A stretch of 60,315 bases of DNA, from positions 1-60,315 of the forward strand of contig JAPPHC010000080.1 in the NCBI GenBank assembly GCA_028821145.1, written 5' to 3'. A program made the position numbers and the translations under genes. The notes under the pieces were generated by a model. That model was not told where the DNA came from, searched no databases, and saw only the letters and a program-made list of their open reading frames with translations. Source of the stretch: Gammaproteobacteria bacterium (GTDB lineage: Bacteria > Pseudomonadota > Gammaproteobacteria > Steroidobacterales > Foliamicaceae). Positions 52,457 to 60,127 of the stretch are shown in pieces (position 1 is the stretch's first letter; the number at the start of each line of letters is the position of its first letter).

Positions 52457-53761
52457 ATGGACATCCAGGACCTGATCATCGACGACCGGGACCGCGGGAT
52501 TTTTCGGGTCCATCGGTCGTGCATGACGTCCTTCGATCTGTTCCAGCGGGAACGGGAACTGATCTTCAACCGGTGCTGGATCTACCTGGGCCACGAATCG
52601 GAAGTGGAGAACCCCGGAGACTACCGTCGGCGCACGGTGGCAGGCAGGCCGCTGTTTTTCATCCGAAGCAAAGACGGCCGTGTGCGTGTATTCCTCAATT
52701 CCTGCCCGCACCGGGGTGCAATGGTCTGCCGCCGTGGTGCCGGGAATGCCAAAACTCTGCAATGCTTCTATCACGCCTGGACTTTCAGTACCAGCGGCGA
52801 GCTGATCGGCGTTCCCGGACGGGAAGCCTACGGCCCCCGCTTCAAGCGTAGCGAACACGGGCTGAAGGAGCCGCCCCGGGTCGAAAGCTACCGGGGCTTT
52901 TACTTTGTGAGCTTCAATCCGAAAGTCGAAGACCTCGTTACCTATCTGGCGGGGGCGAGAGACTACCTTGACCTCGTCGTCGACCAGGCCGAGGAAGGTA
53001 TGCGGGTGATTTCCGGTTCCAACAAGTACGCGATAAGCGCCAACTGGAAGCTGCTGGCGGAGAACAGCCTGGATGGATACCACCTGATCCCGACGCACCG
53101 GACTTACGTCGACTACATGTCCGGTCTTGGAACGGACGACAGCGGCGACACGCTGGCCTCCCGCCCGCCCGGCGCGGGGCGGGCCCTGGGCAACGGCCAC
53201 TGCGTGTCGGAGAACATATCCAGAAACGGCCGCCCCATCGCCCGCTGGCATCCGGTATTCGGCGAGGAGGCCAAGCCGCGGATAGCGCGCGTGCGCCGCC
53301 GGTTGGTGAAGAAATATGGAGAAGAGCGTGCCTACCGAATGGCCGATACCTCTCGAAATCTGCTCATCTATCCGAACCTGCTGATCATGGATTTCGTGGC
53401 CATCAGCATCCGGTATATCGAACCCCTGGCGCCGGACAGAATGGACGTGACCGCCTGGCATCTCGTGCCCAGGGAAGAGTCAGGCGCCGCACTGGCCACC
53501 CGGCTCGACAGCTACCTGACCTTCCTCGGACCGGGTGGCTTTGCCACACCGGACGACGTGGAAGTCCTGGAATCGTGTCAGACCGGTTTCCGGGCGTCCG
53601 GGAACGCGTGGTCCGACATCTCAAGGGGCATGCTCAAGGCCGACCCGGGAACGGCGGACGAGCTCCAGATGAGGGGATTCTGGCGGCAGTGGCACGCCAA
53701 TATGCAGGGCCTGAGTCAAGCCAACGCGCAGGACGGACAGCCTGGCGGCGGCGAACGATGA
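52457..53761 (+). CDS. Rieske ring-hydroxylating dioxygenase, large (alpha) subunit
   Basis: Product of 434 residues from ATG 52457. The Rieske cluster ligands are in 'NSCPHRGAMVC' and 'LQCFYHAWTFSTSG' (CxH...CxxH). The mononuclear iron site is indicated by 'NWKLLAENSLDGYHLIPTHRTYVDYM' with two histidines. Size and spacing resemble benzoate/anthranilate-type enzymes. It adds oxygen to an aromatic or similar compound. The stop overlaps the beta subunit start by four bases. No ferredoxin or reductase gene is adjacent. Confidence 0.9.
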   Translation: MDIQDLIIDDRDRGIFRVHRSCMTSFDLFQRERELIFNRCWIYLGHESEVENPGDYRRRTVAGRPLFFIRSKDGRVRVFLNSCPHRGAMVCRRGAGNAKTLQCFYHAWTFSTSGELIGVPGREAYGPRFKRSEHGLKEPPRVESYRGFYFVSFNPKVEDLVTYLAGARDYLDLVVDQAEEGMRVISGSNKYAISANWKLLAENSLDGYHLIPTHRTYVDYMSGLGTDDSGDTLASRPPGAGRALGNGHCVSENISRNGRPIARWHPVFGEEAKPRIARVRRRLVKKYGEERAYRMADTSRNLLIYPNLLIMDFVAISIRYIEPLAPDRMDVTAWHLVPREESGAALATRLDSYLTFLGPGGFATPDDVEVLESCQTGFRASGNAWSDISRGMLKADPGTADELQMRGFWRQWHANMQGLSQANAQDGQPGGGER

Positions 53762-54252
53762 CGGACAACGACAGGTTCGCGTTGCGAGCAAGCGTAGAGG
53801 AATTCCTGTTCCGGGAAGCGGCGCTTCTGGACGACTGGAGACTCGAGGAGTGGGTAGATCTGTTTGCGGACGATGCCCGGTACGTGGTTCCCTCCACGGA
53901 TTTGCCGGAAGGAGACCCCACGCGCGACCTCGTGTTCATCAACGACGACATCGTCCGTTTGCGCGCTCGGGCGGCGCGGCTGAACAGCCGGTATTCCCAC
54001 CGCGAGAATCCGCGGTCCCGGACCCGCCGGTTCGTTTCGAATGTGCGGGTTGAAGAAACCGACGACGGACAACTCTCGGTTTCCGCAAACGTCCTGGTTT
54101 ACCGTTTCCGGAGCGGTGAAGGAGCGCCTTATGTCGGTACGATCGATTACATCCTGCGAAGAGACGGCGGGGATTTGAGAATTGCGTACCGCCGCGCCGT
54201 GCTGGATCTGGAAGATCTCTCCCGGCACGGCGCGGTCAGCATCATATTCTGA
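53758..54252 (+). CDS. Rieske ring-hydroxylating dioxygenase, small (beta) subunit
   Basis: Product of 164 residues from the ATG overlapping the alpha-subunit stop. 'VEEFLFREAALLDDWRLEEWVDLFADDARYVVP' is the classic N-terminus of the NTF2-like beta subunit, and 'YSHRENPRSRTRRFVSNVRVEE' is a further family block. It stabilises the alpha-beta hexamer. It converges with the RiPP operon (34-nt gap). Confidence 0.9.
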   Translation: MTDNDRFALRASVEEFLFREAALLDDWRLEEWVDLFADDARYVVPSTDLPEGDPTRDLVFINDDIVRLRARAARLNSRYSHRENPRSRTRRFVSNVRVEETDDGQLSVSANVLVYRFRSGEGAPYVGTIDYILRRDGGDLRIAYRRAVLDLEDLSRHGAVSIIF

Positions 54253-54286
54253 ATGTCTCGTCCATCGCTTCAGGGCGAAACGCGCG

Positions 54287-54994
54287 CTAGTTCCTGACGA
54301 AGTGACCCAGGTAATGGCGGCTTTCCGCTCGAATGCCGCCTGCGCGCACGCAAGCATCGTGAACCAGGCGCTCCGTGCAGCAGACGTACGCGACATTCGC
54401 CGGCTGGAGCATCCGCAAACAGGGAGCCCGCCCGGTGTTCCGGACATATGCGTCGGCCACTTCGCCGGGATGGAGGTCTTCCGGCGACGCCACGGACTCC
54501 GCCATTTCCTCGATCGGCACGGGCACCAGATAGACGTATCGGTCTGCGGGGCCCCTGTTCACGACGATCCGGTTCCGGCTTTTCCATCTTGATGACACTT
54601 CGAGTCCGTCCCACGAGTCGAGGTGCAAGCCCAGCCTCAATCCCGATACCCGATCCACCGTAATCGAAGGACGATCGCCGTCGTCAATGGACGGGTCCAG
54701 TGCGGCGACCGGCGACAGGCTGAGAAACGGCGAGAAATCCAGCGCTTGCTCGGATTGCTGGTCGCAGGGAAAGATTGCGACAAAGTCCAGTTCGTCCTCG
54801 ATCGAGAGTTCGTCCAGAGAAGCGGTGTACTTGTTGACCTCGAATTCGTCCAACTTACGAAAATCGACCGGCAATCTTGCCTCGGGTCGATAGTCGACAG
54901 CGTCCGGGTAATACTCCTGCACGCACACGAGCGTTTCGCTGAACGAAATCAGGTCGTGCACATCACCCAGCCTGCGGTCAAGGTAGATTTTCAT
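54287..54994 (-). CDS. Unrecognised protein downstream of the radical SAM maturase
   Basis: Product of 235 residues from ATG 54994; a TTG at 55039 could extend it by 15. I do not recognise a family. No signal peptide or membrane helix. The first part is acidic ('VDFRKLDEFEVNKYTASLDELSIEDELDFVAIFPCDQQSE'), and the last part is basic with five cysteines, including 'NVAYVCCTERLVHDACVRAGG'. It is 46 bases after the maturase and on the same strand, so it is probably the third gene of the RiPP operon. Confidence 0.7.
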   Translation of the reverse strand: MKIYLDRRLGDVHDLISFSETLVCVQEYYPDAVDYRPEARLPVDFRKLDEFEVNKYTASLDELSIEDELDFVAIFPCDQQSEQALDFSPFLSLSPVAALDPSIDDGDRPSITVDRVSGLRLGLHLDSWDGLEVSSRWKSRNRIVVNRGPADRYVYLVPVPIEEMAESVASPEDLHPGEVADAYVRNTGRAPCLRMLQPANVAYVCCTERLVHDACVRAGGIRAESRHYLGHFVRN

Positions 54995-55040
54995 TGAAGA
55001 TCTGGCGGCGCCGGCGCGAGAGCGCAGCGGCCCCGCCAAC

Positions 55041-56189
55041 TCAGATCAGGTCCGCGCCGACTTTTTCCAGCGGTTCGCCGTGCAGGGCCAGGTGCCTCAC
55101 GACGTGGGTGTAGAACTTGTCCAGGCCTTCGCAATAGACCGTGGGGTTGTCGAACCCATTGCCGCTCGCATACCGGTGCACCGGCTGGCCGCCGCCGCAG
55201 ACCTCACGCCAACAGCAATCCGAACATTCGGGAGCAGGCGTCTTCTTGAAATGCTCGAATTCGTGAAACAACGGGTCCTGGATGATCTCCCCGATGCTGG
55301 CACTCTTCAGGTCCCTGTAGTCGTATCCGTTCCAGTACTTCGTGGACCTCAGTGTGTCGTCGGGCCCTACTCCACCATCGGACGACACCGTAATCAGAAG
55401 ATGGTCCGGATCATCGTTCCCGTCGCCGAACAGGAAGTTGCCCTGCCCGTAGATCCGCGCCAGAAAATGATCGATGAACCGAACGCCCACCGACTCCTCG
55501 TCATTCGCCATCCGGTCGAAAACCTCGATCAGAAAATCGCCATAGGCTTCCGCGTTACCGGAAAAATTGTCGTGATTCAGGTCGGGAAGCAGGAAGTCGA
55601 GCTGGCGTACGTTCAGGCCGTCTCGAAAGTGGTCGTAGATTTCCCCGGCATCGAAATCCTCGCCGATCACGGCCAGCACGGCAGGAGGTTGATTCAGATG
55701 TTCCTGACACAGGGCCAGACCGCGTACGGTTGCCTGGTAGGACGACCTGCCGCTGTGATCGAGGCGGTGGGCGTCGTTGTGCGCCTTTGCTCCGTCCAGG
55801 CTCACGCCCACCTGAACGCGATGCCGGTTGAAAATCTCGATCCACTCGAGATCGATCAGCATTCCGTTGGTCTGGATCGTCATCGACAGGTCAACCACGG
55901 GATCCAGGTTCGACCGGATTTCATCGCAGATGCGGTCGAGCCGGGCTTTCGGCATCAGAAGCGGCTCGCCGCCATGCAGGTGTATCGCTATTCGTTGAAG
56001 TTCGTACTCCTCGGAGAACTCCTTCAGGCGTTGCACCAGCAGCGCGACCGTATCATTCGATATGAGCGCCGAGTGTCCCTTGTAGCTGTCGTCTCCCGCG
56101 TTGAAGAAATAGCAATAGTCGCAATTCAGATTGCATCGCTCGGTAATCTTCAAAATGACTTCCAGCGTATTCAGCTCGCGGAAGTTCAC
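55041..56189 (-). CDS. Radical SAM/SPASM peptide maturase, cyclophane-forming type
   Basis: Product of 382 residues if GTG 56189 is used, which is preceded by GGAAGA; upstream GTGs (56222, 56216, 56210) are alternatives. The [4Fe-4S]/SAM motif 'CNLNCDYC' (Cys19, 23, 26) is followed by 'HLHGGEPLLM' and 'TNGMLID', as in the triceptide/XyeB-like and GRRM-like enzymes. The C-terminal SPASM region has 'PECSDCCWREVCGGG' (about 320-334) and a further Cys near 353. It follows a repeat-containing precursor gene, so it should crosslink the repeated core. Confidence 0.9.
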   Translation of the reverse strand: MNFRELNTLEVILKITERCNLNCDYCYFFNAGDDSYKGHSALISNDTVALLVQRLKEFSEEYELQRIAIHLHGGEPLLMPKARLDRICDEIRSNLDPVVDLSMTIQTNGMLIDLEWIEIFNRHRVQVGVSLDGAKAHNDAHRLDHSGRSSYQATVRGLALCQEHLNQPPAVLAVIGEDFDAGEIYDHFRDGLNVRQLDFLLPDLNHDNFSGNAEAYGDFLIEVFDRMANDEESVGVRFIDHFLARIYGQGNFLFGDGNDDPDHLLITVSSDGGVGPDDTLRSTKYWNGYDYRDLKSASIGEIIQDPLFHEFEHFKKTPAPECSDCCWREVCGGGQPVHRYASGNGFDNPTVYCEGLDKFYTHVVRHLALHGEPLEKVGADLI

Positions 56190-56228
56190 GGTTCTTCCTT
56201 CAGTAGCCACAGGCACACTCACTGTTAC

Positions 56229-56255
56229 GCCCTGAAGCTTTACCAGCTTCAGGGC
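56229..56255. promoter_or_regulatory. Perfect 10-bp hairpin between precursor and maturase genes
   Basis: GCCCTGAAGC (56229-56238) and GCTTCAGGGC (56246-56255) pair around seven bases. It lies in the 102-nt gap between the precursor stop and the GTG start of the maturase, in the position of attenuators that keep precursor mRNA more abundant than enzyme mRNA in other RiPP operons. No U-tract follows on the minus strand. Confidence 0.65.
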
Positions 56256-56291
56256 CAGGCAACAGGCTCAGAACAGAGGGGTTTCCGCTAC

Positions 56292-56591
56292 TTAAGCATC
56301 GGGCGCCGGCGGAGCAGAAACGAAATTGCCGCCTGCCACTGCCTGACGTCCCGCCGCGACAGCATCGTCCACGGGCGGAGCGGAGACAAAATTGCCGCCT
56401 GCAGCCGCACGACTTCCAGCCGCCAACGTATCGTCCATGGGCGGCGCGGAAACGAAATTGCCGCCTGCCCCTGAATAGCCCGAGATCTTCGCCCGCAGAT
56501 TCGGACCGATCGCCTTGCCCGCTGCTTCCTTCTGGTCACTGTCGGAGATTCCCAGCTTCTCCCGGAGCTTGCGCACCTTCATGTCTTCCAT
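56292..56591 (-). CDS. Multi-core RiPP precursor peptide with three GGNFVSAPP units
   Basis: Product of 99 residues from ATG 56591 (GAGGGG, five bases upstream). Leader residues 1-40 are charged and helical ('MKVRKLREKLGISDSDQKEAAGKAIG'), and the core region 41-99 contains GGNFVSAPP at 43-51, 65-73 and 87-95, an exact 22-residue period. The linkers are similar but not identical ('MDDTLAAGSRAAA', 'VDDAVAAGRQAVA'). Phe-Val-Ser at 46-48, 68-70 and 90-92 fits the aromatic-x-Ser pattern of three-residue cyclophane crosslinks. No Cys anywhere, so thioether chemistry is excluded. The C-terminus is proline- and acid-rich. Confidence 0.9.
   Translation of the reverse strand: MEDMKVRKLREKLGISDSDQKEAAGKAIGPNLRAKISGYSGAGGNFVSAPPMDDTLAAGSRAAAGGNFVSAPPVDDAVAAGRQAVAGGNFVSAPPAPDA
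56295..56465 (-). repeat. 66-nt tandem repeat encoding the precursor cores (2.6 copies)
   Basis: Units start at 56465, 56399 and 56333 on the minus strand, each 66 nt and in frame, encoding GGNFVSAPP plus a 13-residue linker; the last unit is truncated after 13 codons by the stop. The core codons are conserved at the DNA level, while linkers have diverged. Confidence 0.9.
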
Positions 56592-56812
56592 AGTTCCCCT
56601 CGCTTATTTGCCAAAAGTGATTTCATTCTACATCCACCTGATCCTGATCGGGACTGCTTGCGCCCACGACTCCATTCGGATGACTGAAATGTGCTCGCAA
56701 TCTGACCGAATTGACTACCAAACCTGATCTGCTAGGATCAGAAGTCAATCCGCTGACGCAACGTCAGTTTTAGTGTCGGCAGATTACTTAACATAAGTAG
56801 GGGATTATCAAC
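56592..56812. promoter_or_regulatory. Divergent control region between the RiPP operon and the TonB receptor
   Basis: 220 bases without a gene. Two perfect inverted repeats are present: CTGATC-TGCTAG-GATCAG (56724-56741) and CTGACG-CAA-CGTCAG (56753-56767), the second followed by TTTT. They could be regulator operators; the second might also terminate or attenuate transcription in the plus direction. The region is AT-richer than the genes around it. Confidence 0.55.
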
Positions 56813-59011
56813 ATGCAATACCGATACCTCTTGTGGTGCCTTATGGGCCTCCTTCCATTAGCCGAGTTTGCCGCAGCGCAAGAAGTGGCGCTCGAAGAAA
56901 TCGTCGTGACGTCGCAGAAGCGGGAAGAGTCATTGCAATCGGTACCCATTCCCGTGTCGGCCCTGGGTGTCGAAACACTGGAAGACCGCCAGATAGTCGA
57001 AGCTCAGGACCTTGAGCGCTACGTTCCAAGCCTGAAGATGACCAATAACATAACGCAGCCCACAAACCTCTCAGCCTCCCTGCGCGGTTCCCTGGTCCAG
57101 GATGCATCGCTGGCCGTGGCGGAATCTCCATTCGGCATTTACGTAGACGACGTTTATATCGGCCGCTTGAACGGCAACAATGTCCGTCTTGCGGACGTGG
57201 AACGGATAGAGGTGCTGCGCGGACCTCAGGGCACGCTTTACGGCCGGAACACGCTGGCCGGAGCCATTCGTTTCATCAGCCGTGATCCGGGAGAACAATC
57301 CTGGCTGAAAGCATCCGCCGGTTTCGGCAATTACGATCAATACGAAGCTTCGGCCAGCGCCGGGGGTCCACTTGGGGACGAGTTCGCCGGATCATTCGCT
57401 ATCCAATTCAACGGACACAGCGGATACGGAACGAACCTGGCCACGAATTCCAATGTCGGTGAAGACAAGAACTGGGCAGGACGGATCAAGCTGCGCTACA
57501 TGGGCGGCGAGAACTTTGACGCCACTGTGAACGTGTCCTACGCCGACAGCAGCAATGACGCGGTCAGAATGGTCGCCGCCACCACCCCCGACGTGCCGCG
57601 GAATCGACAGCATACGTCCGAGGACCTCGTCCCCACCTATGGCGGCCTTTACGATGTTTCCATTCCCGACCAGGACTACAGCGGCGGCGGGCGGACGGAC
57701 ATCACCAACCAGCCCCGGGGCGATACGGAACAGCTCGTCACTTCCCTCACGATGTCGTATGACTTCGACCGCATGACATTGAAGTCCATCACCGGGTACG
57801 CCGACACGTCCGATTTCTGGGCCAACGATTTCTCGGGCAGCGGCGCCATTCTCGCTTCCATCGGCACCGACTCCGACCAATTCAGCCAGGAATTACAGCT
57901 GCAAGGCAGTGCCGTTGGCGACAGGCTGAACTACACGGCCGGCGCGTTTTATTTTCAGGAAGACTCCACTCAGGACATCGGCTGGTTTTTCGCGTCCGTT
58001 GGCGGCCCCGTGTCCAGGAGCCATATCGATGTGAGTACGGAGTCGTATGCGTTCTTTGGTCAGGCCGACTACGCCATTACCGACAAGCTCACCTTTACCG
58101 GAGGGATTCGCTGGATCAGCGAAGACAAGGAGTGGGATTTCGACTTTCAGCTCCTGTTTATCCCGCGGCCGCCGGAATTGATCGAAGAAGCCCTGGAATA
58201 CGATGCGTGGACGCCCAAGTTAGGCCTTGATTACGAGTTTGACACCTCGGGGCCTGTCGATAGCCTCATGCTCTACACGTCGGCCGCCAAGGGATTCAAG
58301 TCAGGCGGCTTCAACGGCATCAATATTTTCAACACGAGCGTCGCCAAATCCAGTTACGGGCCGGAGACCAACTGGACCTACGAGATCGGCGTCAAGACGG
58401 AAATGTTCAACAACCGGTTCCGTTTGAATGCCAACTACTTCATCAACCGGGGCACCGATATAACGCTGAACGCCAACGTTATCGTCGACGGCAATCCGAC
58501 CTTTCCAGTCCAGAACGCCGGAAATGTCACGATCAAGGGGCTTGAACTGGAGAGCACGGCAATTCTGTTCGAAGGCTTTACCGCTTTCGTAACGGGAACG
58601 TTTCTGGATGGCAGGTTCCGTGAAATTGATCCGACCACCGCTCCGGCAAACTCGATGACGGCCTTTGGCGTGGAAGCGGAACCCCCTCAGACTGCCGACT
58701 TCGCGATTGCCGTCGGTTTTGACTATATCCGCGATATCGACCTGGCCGGCAGGGCGGCGGCGATCAAGGCGGGAGTGGACTATTACCACACCGACGAGTA
58801 CGTCCTCGTTGCCACGCAAGAGTTCCTGGTAAACCCCTATAACCGCATCAATGCCTATGTCGGCCTGGCGTTCGATGACCGATGGGAAGCGCGCCTTGCC
58901 ATGCAGAACCTCGAGGACGACCGGAGCTTCATCACCGGTTCACGAGGCCTCGGCGGCTCTATCGCCCTGCCCCCGCGCACATACAAGTTGACGCTGAGCT
59001 ACAGCATGTAG
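56813..59011 (+). CDS. TonB-dependent receptor next to the RiPP operon
   Basis: Product of 732 residues. Signal peptide ('LWCLMGLLPLAEFAAA'), then the TonB box 'LEEIVVTSQKREESLQSVPIPVSAL', plug motif 'RIEVLRGPQGTLYGRNTLAGAIRFIS' and C-terminal strand 'YKLTLSYSM'. It belongs to the 'vitamin B12/iron-chelate-like' receptor group often seen in proteobacteria. Its divergent position beside the RiPP genes makes uptake of a modified peptide or of a metal complex formed by it a reasonable hypothesis. Confidence 0.92.
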   Translation: MQYRYLLWCLMGLLPLAEFAAAQEVALEEIVVTSQKREESLQSVPIPVSALGVETLEDRQIVEAQDLERYVPSLKMTNNITQPTNLSASLRGSLVQDASLAVAESPFGIYVDDVYIGRLNGNNVRLADVERIEVLRGPQGTLYGRNTLAGAIRFISRDPGEQSWLKASAGFGNYDQYEASASAGGPLGDEFAGSFAIQFNGHSGYGTNLATNSNVGEDKNWAGRIKLRYMGGENFDATVNVSYADSSNDAVRMVAATTPDVPRNRQHTSEDLVPTYGGLYDVSIPDQDYSGGGRTDITNQPRGDTEQLVTSLTMSYDFDRMTLKSITGYADTSDFWANDFSGSGAILASIGTDSDQFSQELQLQGSAVGDRLNYTAGAFYFQEDSTQDIGWFFASVGGPVSRSHIDVSTESYAFFGQADYAITDKLTFTGGIRWISEDKEWDFDFQLLFIPRPPELIEEALEYDAWTPKLGLDYEFDTSGPVDSLMLYTSAAKGFKSGGFNGINIFNTSVAKSSYGPETNWTYEIGVKTEMFNNRFRLNANYFINRGTDITLNANVIVDGNPTFPVQNAGNVTIKGLELESTAILFEGFTAFVTGTFLDGRFREIDPTTAPANSMTAFGVEAEPPQTADFAIAVGFDYIRDIDLAGRAAAIKAGVDYYHTDEYVLVATQEFLVNPYNRINAYVGLAFDDRWEARLAMQNLEDDRSFITGSRGLGGSIALPPRTYKLTLSYSM

Positions 59012-59019
59012 GTTACGGG

Positions 59020-59034
59020 CGCCGGTGCCCGGCG
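59020..59034. terminator. Hairpin after the TonB receptor gene
   Basis: CGCCGG-TGC-CCGGCG is a perfect 6-bp stem eight bases after the stop. No T-tract, so it is only a candidate terminator. Confidence 0.3.
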
Positions 59035-59062
59035 ACTCTACCCCGTTGACTGAAACCGGCGC

Positions 59063-59374
59063 TCAGCCGTCGTCTTCGGTCTCCGGCGCTATGTTTGCCT
59101 GAGTCCCTGCATCCGTGGGCAGCGCGAGGTGGCCCTCTATTCTCGCGACCCTTTCGCGCAGACTCACGAGGTCACCGCTGATGTTCTCGAGACGGATGTT
59201 GACCTCCGCGAAGCGTCCGTTGACTTCCGCAAAGCCGCTGCGAAGCTCGGCCCTGACATCGGCCATATCGCTGCGCTGCTGCGCTTGTCCCTGAAAAACC
59301 GCGCCCAGCAGAAGAGCGACCGCAGCGATCGCTGCAGACACCTTCCCAGCGCTGATCCATGCGCTCTTGCTCAC
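59063..59374 (-). CDS. Small anchored coiled-coil protein
   Basis: Product of 103 residues. One N-terminal hydrophobic helix ('ISAGKVSAAIAAVALLLGAVFQGQAQ'), then a coiled-coil heptad region ('DMADVRAELRSGFAEVNGRFAEVNIRLENISGDLVSLRERVARIEGHL') and an acidic tail. Resembles small proteins found near toxin-antitoxin modules and phage genes; no function can be assigned. Confidence 0.6.
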   Translation of the reverse strand: MSKSAWISAGKVSAAIAAVALLLGAVFQGQAQQRSDMADVRAELRSGFAEVNGRFAEVNIRLENISGDLVSLRERVARIEGHLALPTDAGTQANIAPETEDDG

Positions 59375-59417
59375 TGCACTACCCTGGGGGGAACGGTCAT
59401 CATGACTGCAAACTTCG

Positions 59418-59690
59418 TTAGTTCTGAAAAAGGTCGGAGTGTGTTCCGGTTCGGCGGAGAATCAGAAGGTCTTCGGTGATCTCGTAAATCAGTATCCAGT
59501 CTCCAGCCAGATGAATATCCCAGGCTTCGTTGAAGTTGCCTGATAACTTGTGGGGGCGGGCCTTGGGTGGCAGGGGCTGGCCTCTGGCCAGGAAATCAAC
59601 GACGGTTTCAAGCCGTTGGACGTCCCAGCCTCGTTTCTTGATTCTTTTGTAGTCTTGGCGAAATCTCTTCGTGTAGGCAATTTCTCTCAT
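59418..59690 (-). CDS. yafQ: Type II toxin, YafQ family mRNA interferase
   Basis: Product of 90 residues: 'REIAYTKRFRQDYKRIKKRGWDVQRLETVVDFLARGQPLPPKARPHKLSG...'. The RelE-like fold and C-terminal 'ILRRTGTHSDLFQN', with the catalytic histidine, fit YafQ. It cleaves mRNA at the ribosome A site. It overlaps the antitoxin gene by four bases (ATGA), antitoxin first as usual. Confidence 0.92.
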   Translation of the reverse strand: MREIAYTKRFRQDYKRIKKRGWDVQRLETVVDFLARGQPLPPKARPHKLSGNFNEAWDIHLAGDWILIYEITEDLLILRRTGTHSDLFQN

Positions 59691-59968
59691 CGGTCCTCTT
59701 GATCGGCGTCGCTGGCCGCTTCAAGATGAGAGAAGACCGCGCGCGCGGATGGGAGTCGTTTAAGCCGCTCCGCAGGTTCCTCCAGTGCGTCTATAGTTTC
59801 AGCATTCGGGATTCGCGCGTCAAAGGGCAAGCCCTTGCGCATTACGAGTTGCCGCAAGGACATGCGAATAAATTCGGTGGGTTTCAGCCCGAGTTGGGAA
59901 AGCACCTTTTCGGATTGCGCCTTCAGTTCGGGTTCAAGCCGAACCTGCATTTGTACGGTTCTAGCCAT
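59687..59968 (-). CDS. dinJ: RelB/DinJ-family antitoxin
   Basis: Product of 93 residues. An N-terminal ribbon-helix-helix motif 'VQMQVRLEPELKAQSEKVLSQLGLKPTEFIRMSLRQLV' binds DNA and represses the operon, and the C-terminal half wraps the toxin. Pairs with the YafQ-like toxin. The control region at 59969-60075 contains GGTACC (60013-60018) and TTGTACCAA (60043-60051), candidate operator half-sites. Confidence 0.9.
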   Translation of the reverse strand: MARTVQMQVRLEPELKAQSEKVLSQLGLKPTEFIRMSLRQLVMRKGLPFDARIPNAETIDALEEPAERLKRLPSARAVFSHLEAASDADQEDR

Positions 59969-60078
59969 GTGGAATCAAACAGATTTGCTTGGTCCAATCA
60001 TAGATTGCGAATGGTACCAATTGCAATACTGTCTGACACGAATTGTACCAACGCAAACCACAGTTTGCCCCGTTAACG

Positions 60079-60127
60079 TGCCCGGGGCCGGACTCGAACC
60101 GGCACGGGGTTTCCCCCGGGGGATTTT
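60079..60127 (-). tRNA. 3' exon of a tRNA gene, probably tRNA-Leu(UAA) (partial)
   Basis: Read on the minus strand, 60103-60087 forms a T arm (GCCGG-TTCGAGT-CCGGC), followed by the acceptor strand CCCGGGC (60086-60080) and discriminator A (60079); CCA is not encoded. Upstream, AAAATCC (60127-60121) looks like anticodon loop positions 35-38 plus stem, and C-GGGG-GAAA-CCCC-G is a long variable arm, as in a class II tRNA. Together with the intron position after U34 this suggests leucine anticodon UAA. The 5' exon lies beyond the window edge. Confidence 0.75.

Noticed and set aside
56295-56465. CRISPR array or noncoding minisatellite as explanation of the 66-nt repeats
   Set aside because: The repeats are in frame, have no variable spacer pattern of CRISPR type, and code for a conserved nine-residue core in an ORF with a good ribosome-binding site.
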